A stretch of DNA of 21,922 nt from JAVBLD01 sp031553705 (GTDB lineage Bacteria; Bacteroidota; Bacteroidia; Bacteroidales; Marinifilaceae): NCBI GenBank assembly GCA_031553705.1, contig JAVBLD010000056.1, forward strand, positions 1 to 21,922, given 5' to 3'. The position numbers were made by a program, and so were the translations under genes. This document shows, one piece after another, positions 15,274-21,922 of the stretch (within the stretch, counting starts at the first letter, position 1; each line of letters begins with the position of its first letter). Under the pieces are notes generated by a model. That model worked only from the letters and a program-made list of their open reading frames with translations, searched no databases and was not told where the DNA came from.

Positions 15274-17577
15274 ATGGAAAAATTAAAAGCTATTTACAAG
15301 ATTGCGCATACGGAGCTGCAAACTCTGTTTTACTCTCCGATAGCCTGGTTGATTCTGATTGTATTTACATTCCAAGCGAGCATGACCTTCTCAAATATTT
15401 TTATAGATTTTGCAAGAAGTCAGGATTTGGGATACAAGCTATGGAGCGCCACATTGGGAACGTATTCCGGCATGTTCGGTCTATTTACGGTCACACAAAA
15501 CTATTTATATCTCTATATCCCGCTGCTGACCATGGGAGTGATCAGCCGAGAGTATAGCAGCGGTTCGATAAAACTGCTCTACTCTTCTCCGCTAACCAAT
15601 ACGCAGATTATTTTGGGCAAATACTTGTCGATGATCATTTACGCACTGGTCATGATCGGAGCATTGATGATTTTTGCAGTATTCAGTATGGCCACGATTG
15701 AGCATGTGGATATACCCGCTATCCTTTCAGGATTATTGGGTTTGTACCTGTTAATGTGTGCTTACGCCGCTATCGGCCTGTTTATGTCAAGCGTCACCTC
15801 ATACCAGCTCGTTGCGGCTATAGGTACATTTGCTATATTGGCAGTATTGAATTTTATCAATACGGTTTGGCAAGATATCGAATTTGTACGGGATATTACC
15901 TACTGGTTATCTATTAACGGGCGAGCCAATGAATTTGTAGGAGGTTTGATTTGCAGCGAAGATGTCCTTTATTTTCTAATTGTTATATCCCTCTTTATTT
16001 CACTTACGATTATCCGCCTGCAGGCCGTGAGGCAGAAACTCCGTTTCTCCACGACTTTCTCCAAGTATTTATTGGTCGTATTCGTAACCATATCATTGGG
16101 TTACCTCTCTTCCCGTCCCAAACTGATGACCTATTATGACACCACCAGAACAAAAGTAAATACATTAACTCCCAATAGTCAGGATATCGTGGCCAGGCTG
16201 GGCGGTGGCCTGACCATTACCACCTATGTCAATATTCTGGACCGGTATTTTAGTTACGGATTACCCCGCGGTATAAATAATGACCTGCAACGTTTCAGGC
16301 AATACTGGCGTTTCAAACCGGAGATAAAATTTAAATATGTTTATTACTATGACAAGGCGGTAAATCCGGACCTGGATAGAAATAATCCGAACCTCTCCGA
16401 CCGGGAACGGATGGTGAAACTCTGCCGGAGTTGGCGTCTGGATTCCAACATGTTTAAGCGGCCGGAAGAGATAAAGCAGATCATCGACCTCTCCGGCGAA
16501 AAAAACCGGTTTGTACGTTTATTGGAAAGGGATGACGGACAAAAGACCTTTTTACGGGTATTTGACGATCCGTATGTACATCCTTTTGAATCGGAGATTT
16601 CGGCGGCATTTAAGCGCCTGGTAATGGAACTGCCGCGGGTAGGATTCCTGAAAGGGCATGGAGAGCGGGATTGTATCCGCGAAGGAGACCGCGATTATAA
16701 TAAATTTGCTCAGGACAAACCGTTCCGTTACTCCCTGATCAATAACGGTTTCGACTTTCAGGAAGTGACTCTGGACAAAGAAATTCCGGAAAATATAAAA
16801 ATCCTGGTGATTGCCGACATGAGAAATCCGCTGACACCGGAAGAGACAGCCTATTTAAACCATTACATTGCCCGTGGCGGCAATCTGCTGATCGCCGGCG
16901 AACCACGCAGGCAGGAAGCAATGAATCCGTTGATTGAGCGGTTCGGCGTGCAGTTTATACCCGGACGGCTGGTAAAGAAAAGTGAAAACTACCAGCCGGA
17001 TTTTATTATCAGTACCCCCACCAAAGAGGCCGGGATATTTTCCTATATTTTTGAGAACATGATTGCACGGGAACAGGTTGTAACCATGCCAAGCGCTACC
17101 GGCCTGAGTTACACCACGGACAAGGGTTTTAACGTCACTCCCCTTTTTATGAGCGATACGACAGACTGCTGGAATGAGATAGAAACCACCGATTTTATAG
17201 ATGATACGGTACGATTTAATCCGACAGCAGGCGAGGTAAAGTGTTCATATACGACAATACTGGCCCTTTCACGAAAAGTGGGTGAAAAAGAACAAAAGAT
17301 CATCATTTTCGGAGATGCCGATTGTATCAGTAACGGAGAGATCAGCATTGGACGCAAAAATATCCCGGCAAGAAACTACTCATTGGTAAATGGGGCGTTC
17401 TACTGGATGTCCGACGAAGAGGTCCCGATTAATGTTACCCGCCCAACACCTCCCGATAGAGCAGTCAGGGTAAGTTTAACTGGTATGGAAATCTGGAAAA
17501 TTGTGTTTATGGGAGGCGTCACAGCCATCTTGATCTTTTTCTCCATTTTTATATGGATACGCCGGAGAGGAAGATAA
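15274..17577 (+). CDS. GldF-GldG type fused ABC permease, copy A
   Basis: The start at 15274 is chosen because it aligns exactly with the paralogous copy at 18542; an in-frame ATG at 15250 would add eight unmatched residues. The 767-residue protein has an N-terminal ABC-2 permease half (about 1-260) with about six transmembrane helices and the GldF-like text SREYSSGSIKLLYSSPLTNTQIILGKYLS near residues 90-118. A periplasmic GldG-like auxiliary half follows (about 290-730, with GFLKGHGERD, VIADMRNPLTPEE and GGNLLIAGEPRR), then a last TM helix (IVFMGGVTAILIFFSIFIWI). In gliding bacteria GldF and GldG are separate and pair with GldA. Here they are fused and no gliding genes are nearby. The 3' half is almost identical in DNA to copy B. 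Confidence 0.88.
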   Translation: MEKLKAIYKIAHTELQTLFYSPIAWLILIVFTFQASMTFSNIFIDFARSQDLGYKLWSATLGTYSGMFGLFTVTQNYLYLYIPLLTMGVISREYSSGSIKLLYSSPLTNTQIILGKYLSMIIYALVMIGALMIFAVFSMATIEHVDIPAILSGLLGLYLLMCAYAAIGLFMSSVTSYQLVAAIGTFAILAVLNFINTVWQDIEFVRDITYWLSINGRANEFVGGLICSEDVLYFLIVISLFISLTIIRLQAVRQKLRFSTTFSKYLLVVFVTISLGYLSSRPKLMTYYDTTRTKVNTLTPNSQDIVARLGGGLTITTYVNILDRYFSYGLPRGINNDLQRFRQYWRFKPEIKFKYVYYYDKAVNPDLDRNNPNLSDRERMVKLCRSWRLDSNMFKRPEEIKQIIDLSGEKNRFVRLLERDDGQKTFLRVFDDPYVHPFESEISAAFKRLVMELPRVGFLKGHGERDCIREGDRDYNKFAQDKPFRYSLINNGFDFQEVTLDKEIPENIKILVIADMRNPLTPEETAYLNHYIARGGNLLIAGEPRRQEAMNPLIERFGVQFIPGRLVKKSENYQPDFIISTPTKEAGIFSYIFENMIAREQVVTMPSATGLSYTTDKGFNVTPLFMSDTTDCWNEIETTDFIDDTVRFNPTAGEVKCSYTTILALSRKVGEKEQKIIIFGDADCISNGEISIGRKNIPARNYSLVNGAFYWMSDEEVPINVTRPTPPDRAVRVSLTGMEIWKIVFMGGVTAILIFFSIFIWIRRRGR

Positions 17578-17611
17578 AAACAATCAATAATTAACAATTA
17601 ACAATTATTTT

Positions 17612-18532
17612 ATGAAAGAGTCAATTGTCAAGGTAGAAAATCTGTCCCATCGTTATAGCGTTCAATGGGCTGTTCGGGATATTAATTTTGAGATTCGATC
17701 CAATGGTATTTATGGCTTGTTAGGTTCAAACGGAGCAGGTAAATCCACAATAATGAATATTATGTGCGGCGTAATCAAACAAACCAAAGGGGATATTTTT
17801 ATCAAAGGAATCGACATGCGCAAGTACCCGGTGGAAGCAAAACGACATATCGGCTTCCTGCCGCAACGTCCTCCTTTACATATGGATCTTACCGTAAATG
17901 AATACCTGATACATTGCGCCAATGCTCGCTTAATGCCTTCCAAGACCATTCCGAAAGCTTTAGAAAATGTAACGGAACGTTGCGGAATCAGCCACTTTAG
18001 TAAGCGATTGATCCGTAATCTTTCCGGAGGTTACCAGCAACGCCTGGGAATCGCGCAGGCAATCATCCATAATCCCGAATTTGTGGTATTGGATGAACCG
18101 ACAAACGGCCTGGATCCAAATCAGATTGTAGAAATACGCCATTTGATCAAAGAGATTGCCGAAGATCGTACAGTAGTGCTTTCCACCCATATTTTATCAG
18201 AGGTGCAAGCTACATGCGACCATATCCGGATGATCGAAGAAGGGCAACTGGTATTTGCCGGCACAGTAGACGAATTCGATAACTACATTATTCCCAACTC
18301 TTTGCTCATATCAATGATCGCTGCTCCTGCAAAAAGCGAACTACTCTCCATTCCGGGTATTATAGGTGTGGATGAATTGGGAGGTCTGAGATACAGAGTG
18401 TATTTTTCGGATACTCAGGATATTGCAGAGCGATTGATAGAAACGAGTGTGGCAAGAGGGTGGCGTTTAACCGACATCACCTTGGAGAAAAGTTCATTGG
18501 ATACCATATTTGCCGAATTATCAAAGAAATAA
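17612..18532 (+). CDS. ABC transporter ATPase (GldA-like)
   Basis: This 306-residue cytoplasmic ATPase has all nucleotide-binding motifs: Walker A GSNGAGKST at residues 38-46, Q-loop in GFLPQRPPL near 87-95, signature LSGGYQQRL near 136-144, Walker B VVLDEPTNGLDP near 157-168, and the H-loop STHILSEV near 190-197. The C-terminal 80 or so residues are an accessory domain like that of GldA and other ABC-2 exporters. It lies between two paralogous fused permeases, 34 bases after one and 9 bases before the other, and is the only ATPase in the cassette. It therefore probably energises a permease heterodimer as an ATPase homodimer. Confidence 0.93.
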   Translation: MKESIVKVENLSHRYSVQWAVRDINFEIRSNGIYGLLGSNGAGKSTIMNIMCGVIKQTKGDIFIKGIDMRKYPVEAKRHIGFLPQRPPLHMDLTVNEYLIHCANARLMPSKTIPKALENVTERCGISHFSKRLIRNLSGGYQQRLGIAQAIIHNPEFVVLDEPTNGLDPNQIVEIRHLIKEIAEDRTVVLSTHILSEVQATCDHIRMIEEGQLVFAGTVDEFDNYIIPNSLLISMIAAPAKSELLSIPGIIGVDELGGLRYRVYFSDTQDIAERLIETSVARGWRLTDITLEKSSLDTIFAELSKK

Positions 18533-18541
18533 ATAAATACT

Positions 18542-20845
18542 ATGGAAAAGTTAAAAACGATCTATAAGATAGCCCATACCGAATTACAGACATTGTTCTA
18601 TTCGCCGATTGCTTGGTTAATCCTGATTATATTTGCCCTTCAGGCAAGTATGGCATTTTCGAACATATACGAGATGTGGATAAGGTATCAGGAAATGGGA
18701 TACCCCAATAATGACCTTACGTTAAAAACCTTCGCCGGCGTACGGGGAATGTTTACCATAATGCAAAGTTATCTTTACATGTATATTCCACTGTTAACCA
18801 TGGGGTTGGTCAGCCGGGAGTTTAGCAGCGGCTCGATAAAGCTGCTCTACTCTTCCCCCCTGACCAATACACAGATCATTCTGGGAAAATACCTGTCGAT
18901 GATGATCTATGCGCTGATTATGATTATCATTCTACTTATTCCTTCATTGCTTGCAATCGCTACAATCGAACATATAGATATACCGGTCGTCTTTACAGGA
19001 TTATTGGGATTATACCTGTTGATCTGCGCATACTGTGCGATCGGTCTGTTTATGTCAAGCCTCACTTCCTACCAGGTAGTAGCCGCAATGGGCACATTTG
19101 CCGTATTGGCTGTATTGAACTTTGTTGACGGAATATGGCAAGAGATTGAGTTTGTCCGCGACATCACCTATTGGTTATCGATCAACGGAAGAGCCGGCGA
19201 ATTTATCGGAGGTCTGATCTGTAGTGAAGATTTGTTCTATTTCCTGATCGTGACGACTCTTTTCATCGCTCTTACCATCATCCGCCTACAAGCAAAACGA
19301 CAAAAACTACGCTTTTCAGTGACATTAAGTAAATACCTGATGGTAACTGTCGGAGCTGCAATGCTGGGGTATCTATCTTCGAGACCGCAACTGATGACAT
19401 TCTACGATTCTACAAAGACAAAGACCAATACGCTGACTCCCAACAGCCAGGATATCGTGGCAAAAATGGATGGCGGTTTAACCATTACCACCTTTGTAAA
19501 TATCTTAGATCCGTTTTTCTATTACGGTATACCGCGCAATGTCAACGATGACCTCCAACGGTTCAGGCAGTACTGGCGGTTTAAGCCGGAGATTAAATTC
19601 AAATACGTTTATTACTATGACAAAGCGGTAAATCCGGACTTGGACAGAAATAACCCGAACCTCTCCGACCGGGAACGGATGGTGAAACTCTGCCGGAGTT
19701 GGCGTCTGGATTCCAACATGTTTAAGCGGCCGGAAGAGATCAGAAAGATCATCGATCTATCCGGCGAAAAAAACCGGTTTGTACGTCAACTGGAACGGGA
19801 CAATGGCCAAAAGACATTCTTAAGGATATTTGACGATATGATACGTCACCCGCTTGAGGCCGAAATTTCAGCGGCATTTAAACGCCTGATAATGGAACTG
19901 CCGCGGGTAGGATTCCTGAAAGGGCATGGAGAGCGGGATTGCATCCGCGAAGGAGACCGCGATTACAACAAATTTGCTCAGGACAAACCGTTCCGTTACT
20001 CCTTGATCAATAACGGTTTCGACTTTCAGGAAGTGACTCTGGACAAAGAAATTCCGGAAAATATAAAGATCCTGGTGATTGCCGACATGAGAAACCCGTT
20101 AACACCGGAAGAGACAACCTATTTAAACCATTACATTGCCCGCGGCGGCAATCTATTGATCGCCGGCGAACCACGCAGGCAGGAAGTAATGAATCCGTTG
20201 ATTGAGCGGTTCGGCGTACAGTTTATACCCGGACGGCTGGTAAAGAAAAGCGAAAACTATCAACCTGATTTTATCATTACCACTCCTACAAAAGAGGCTG
20301 CCGAATTCTCTTACATCTTCAACAGTATGTATCGACAAAAATATGTGGCGACAATGCCGGGTACCACCGGTCTGAGTTATACAACAGACAAAGGTTTTAA
20401 CGTCACTCCTCTTTTTATGAGCGATACGGCAGGTTGCTGGAATGAAGTGGAAACTACCGACTTCATAGACGATACGGTCCGGATAAATCCTGCCGTAGGA
20501 GAAGCGGAAAACGCTTATGTCACAGCATTGGCTCTGTCCAGAAAAGTCGGTGAAAAAGAACAAAAAATCATCATCTTCGGAGATGCCGATTGTATCAGTA
20601 ACGGAGAGATCAGCATTGGGCGCAAAAATATCCCGGCAAGAAACTACTCATTAGTAAATGGGGCGTTCTACTGGATGTCCGACGAAGAGGTCCCGATTAA
20701 TGTTACTCGCCCAACACCTCCCGATCGAAAAATTAATTTATCGGGTGATAACATGCAAAACTGGAAAATAGCATTGATGGGTATAGTTCCGGCTACCCTG
20801 GCCTTTTTCTCTATCTTTATCTGGGTACGCCGCCGAAGCAGGTAA
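18542..20845 (+). CDS. GldF-GldG type fused ABC permease, copy B
   Basis: This 767-residue paralogue has exactly the length of copy A and the same architecture: an ABC-2 permease half with SREFSSGSIKLLYSSPLTNTQ near residues 90-110, a periplasmic GldG-like half, and a C-terminal TM helix followed by WVRRRSR. Protein divergence from copy A is concentrated in the first extracytoplasmic loop (FSNIYEMWIRYQEMGYPNND) and in the segment around residues 575-660. By contrast, the blocks around 370-400, 445-560 and 675-730 are nearly identical even at silent positions. It starts nine bases after the ATPase stop and is the third gene of the operon. The retained difference between copies argues for a heterodimer with two roles rather than redundant genes. 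Confidence 0.88.
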   Translation: MEKLKTIYKIAHTELQTLFYSPIAWLILIIFALQASMAFSNIYEMWIRYQEMGYPNNDLTLKTFAGVRGMFTIMQSYLYMYIPLLTMGLVSREFSSGSIKLLYSSPLTNTQIILGKYLSMMIYALIMIIILLIPSLLAIATIEHIDIPVVFTGLLGLYLLICAYCAIGLFMSSLTSYQVVAAMGTFAVLAVLNFVDGIWQEIEFVRDITYWLSINGRAGEFIGGLICSEDLFYFLIVTTLFIALTIIRLQAKRQKLRFSVTLSKYLMVTVGAAMLGYLSSRPQLMTFYDSTKTKTNTLTPNSQDIVAKMDGGLTITTFVNILDPFFYYGIPRNVNDDLQRFRQYWRFKPEIKFKYVYYYDKAVNPDLDRNNPNLSDRERMVKLCRSWRLDSNMFKRPEEIRKIIDLSGEKNRFVRQLERDNGQKTFLRIFDDMIRHPLEAEISAAFKRLIMELPRVGFLKGHGERDCIREGDRDYNKFAQDKPFRYSLINNGFDFQEVTLDKEIPENIKILVIADMRNPLTPEETTYLNHYIARGGNLLIAGEPRRQEVMNPLIERFGVQFIPGRLVKKSENYQPDFIITTPTKEAAEFSYIFNSMYRQKYVATMPGTTGLSYTTDKGFNVTPLFMSDTAGCWNEVETTDFIDDTVRINPAVGEAENAYVTALALSRKVGEKEQKIIIFGDADCISNGEISIGRKNIPARNYSLVNGAFYWMSDEEVPINVTRPTPPDRKINLSGDNMQNWKIALMGIVPATLAFFSIFIWVRRRSR

Positions 20846-20852
20846 AATATTC

Positions 20853-20963
20853 TGAGCCTGTTTAAAAAGTCGAAAAAACCTGCTTGAGAATCGAGAGGTT
20901 GCCTTCACTCTCAGGTAGGAATCCGAATAAACGAGGATACTAAATACTTTTTAGACAGGCTCA
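20853..20963. repeat. 111-bp foldback element with 18-bp terminal inverted repeats (MITE-like)
   Basis: TGAGCCTGTTTAAAAAGT at 20853-20870 and ACTTTTTAGACAGGCTCA at 20946-20963 are complementary with a single T-G position. Inside, CCTGCTTGAGA (20879-20889) and TCTCAGGTAGG (20909-20919) form an 11-pair stem in RNA with two G-U pairs. The element fills most of the gap between copy B and the second sigma gene. It looks like a small non-autonomous insertion or an RNA fold. It may also terminate the permease transcript. No clear target duplication is visible. Confidence 0.6.
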
Positions 20964-20987
20964 TGCATACAATATCTGTAAATAAAC

Positions 20988-20995
20988 TACCTTTG
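20988..20995 (+). promoter_or_regulatory. Putative -7 box of the second ECF sigma gene
   Basis: TACCTTTG matches the Bacteroidota TAnnTTTG box 37 bases before the ATG at 21033. No convincing TTTG lies at the -33 distance, because that position falls at the edge of the foldback element. The promoter may be weak or partly supplied by the element. Confidence 0.4.
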
Positions 20996-21032
20996 TCAGA
21001 CAAGATGTATAAACTCACTTTTCAGTTTTGTC

Positions 21033-21617
21033 ATGACACAGGAATCTTTCAGTAAGAAGCAGTTTCAACAACTGTTCGAATCTCGTTTTGACGACCTTAT
21101 GGCATTCGTATCCAGCTATGTCAAAGATAGAGAGGTTGCCAAGGACATTATACAAGACGCTTTTTTCACATTATGGAAAAACCGGAAAATCATCGACATC
21201 TCACAATCTCCGAAGTCCTATCTTTACAAAATGGCTCGGAATTATGCCTTAAATTATTTAAGGCATCAAAAGGTGGTAACCGGTAATGAGCATTTATTGA
21301 CATACAACACTATGCAAATCGAACAGGATTTGGAAACTTACGAAAAAAACCTGGCAAATCTGACTGCTTATATACAAACACTGCCGGATAAACAGCGCCA
21401 GGTATTGGAACAATGCTTTGTAGAGGGAATGTCGTATAAAGAGATTGCTGATGAGTTGCATATATCGGTCAACACCGTAAAAACCCATCTGAAACGGGCA
21501 ATAAATTACCTGCGTGATTTAATGAAAGACGACCTTGTCTTACTTTTTTTTATCAAAAAATACCAGATAAAGTGCAAAATAATGAGAAATGACGTAAGCG
21601 ACGTTATCACAAGATAA
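21033..21617 (+). CDS. Second ECF RNA polymerase sigma factor
   Basis: This 194-residue ECF-type sigma factor has region 2 at about residues 10-80 (DDLMAFVSSYVKDREVAKDIIQDAFFTLWKNR, then SPKSYLYKMARNYALNYLRH). Region 4, at about 115-165, has LPDKQRQVLEQCFVEGMSYKEIADELHISVNTVKTHLKRAINYLR. It belongs to the same broad Bacteroidota class as the sigma factor at 5605 but is clearly a different protein. Its usual partners, a FecR anti-sigma factor and a SusC/SusD pair, are expected just to the right, outside the window. It may thus begin the next uptake locus rather than serve the ABC cassette. The C-terminal 20 residues (IKCKIMRNDVSDVITR) extend past the usual end and look non-conserved. Confidence 0.92.
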   Translation: MTQESFSKKQFQQLFESRFDDLMAFVSSYVKDREVAKDIIQDAFFTLWKNRKIIDISQSPKSYLYKMARNYALNYLRHQKVVTGNEHLLTYNTMQIEQDLETYEKNLANLTAYIQTLPDKQRQVLEQCFVEGMSYKEIADELHISVNTVKTHLKRAINYLRDLMKDDLVLLFFIKKYQIKCKIMRNDVSDVITR

Positions 21618-21922
21618 TGGAAAGAAATAATTACGCAAACGCAAAAAAAGTCGAAAATGCTTTTCCGGACTTAGGTAATCAGTTGGAAATATTGTAATAA
21701 ATATTTCTGATCATTTAGGTAATCAACTATATAATTTTATGTTTTTATTGTATATTTGAGAATATTGTATCGCATTGACCCGTTAATTTATGGCATAAAA
21801 AACATTTTAAATTGAATGGTCAGTAAGAAAAACAATAATATTATTCAAAAAGAAAGGAGGTAATAAGAATAAATAAAGAACCGTTAAAATAAGCAGCATC
21901 AGTGTGTGTCGGTAAATATTAA
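21618..21922 (+). other. AT-rich non-coding stretch with extended Shine-Dalgarno-like site
   Basis: No coding frame of credible length is present on either strand. Besides the repeat pair at 21671-21725, it holds TATATTTG at 21751-21758, a match to the -7 box without a clear -33 element. It also holds AGAAAGGAGGT at 21851-21861, complementary to the whole 3' tail of Bacteroidota 16S rRNA as I recall it (ACCTCCTTTCT as DNA). No ATG, GTG or TTG follows at a usable distance in the window. The stretch is probably the leader region of a gene beyond the right edge. Confidence 0.5.
21671..21725. repeat. Paired 11-bp direct repeat flanking a small hairpin
   Basis: TTAGGTAATCA occurs at 21671-21681 and again at 21715-21725. 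Between the two copies, GAAATATT (21686-21693) and AATATTTC (21700-21707) form a perfect eight-base hairpin with a six-base loop. The layout could be a binding region for the next gene's regulator or a transcript end for the sigma gene. Confidence 0.45.

Noticed and set aside
17581..17607. AATTAAC short repeats before the ATPase gene as a regulatory site
   Set aside because: The run is short, AT-rich and within an operon gap; it is likely simple sequence.
20153..20563. 136-residue minus-strand open frame
   Set aside because: It is antisense to copy B of the fused permease; the same region in copy A is not open in that frame over the same length.

Overview
The window looks like a Bacteroidota chromosome, most likely order Bacteroidales. 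Genes are moderately AT-rich with almost no Shine-Dalgarno sites. Promoters, where visible, follow the Bacteroides TTTG / TAnnTTTG pattern. The gene content is also typical of the phylum: ECF sigma / FecR anti-sigma / SusC with an STN domain / SusD, DUF4843 and PKD-like lipoproteins, and GldF-GldG type ABC permeases. A genus such as Butyricimonas or Parabacteroides is only a guess.

Region 1 (1-5520) is an accessory island with signs of decay. It starts with three copies of a 12-bp repeat running into a 5'-truncated JAB/JAMM protease fragment. Facing it is a two-gene operon of a ComEC-like metallo-beta-lactamase-fold hydrolase and a four-TM protein. Across a divergent, palindrome-rich intergenic region lies an AbiEi antitoxin whose AbiEii toxin partner survives only as a short remnant. 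Next come an AAA ATPase with a nuclease-like C-terminus, controlled by a promoter flanked by two copies of a 23-bp repeat, and the start of a small gene cut off by a decayed IS5-type transposase. The transposase in turn interrupts a frameshifted RHS-type fragment.

Region 2 (5547-15020) is an intact outer-membrane uptake locus on the + strand: an ECF sigma factor with a good promoter, a FecR-type anti-sigma factor, a SusC transporter with an STN signalling domain, SusD, a DUF4843 lipoprotein and a PKD-like lipoprotein. In this layout substrate-loaded SusC signals through its STN domain to FecR, which releases the sigma factor. The substrate cannot be read from the sequence.

Region 3 (15274-20845) is a three-gene ABC transporter cassette: a GldF-GldG fusion permease, one ATPase, and a second fusion permease of exactly the same length (767 aa). 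The two permease genes are clearly diverged in DNA over their 5' parts but nearly identical in long 3' blocks, a pattern expected from gene conversion. The likely product is a heterodimeric permease driven by a shared ATPase.

Region 4 (20846-21922) holds a 111-bp foldback element, a second ECF sigma factor, and about 300 bases of AT-rich sequence. The latter contains an 11-base match to the full anti-Shine-Dalgarno tail of Bacteroidota 16S rRNA with no start codon after it in the window.
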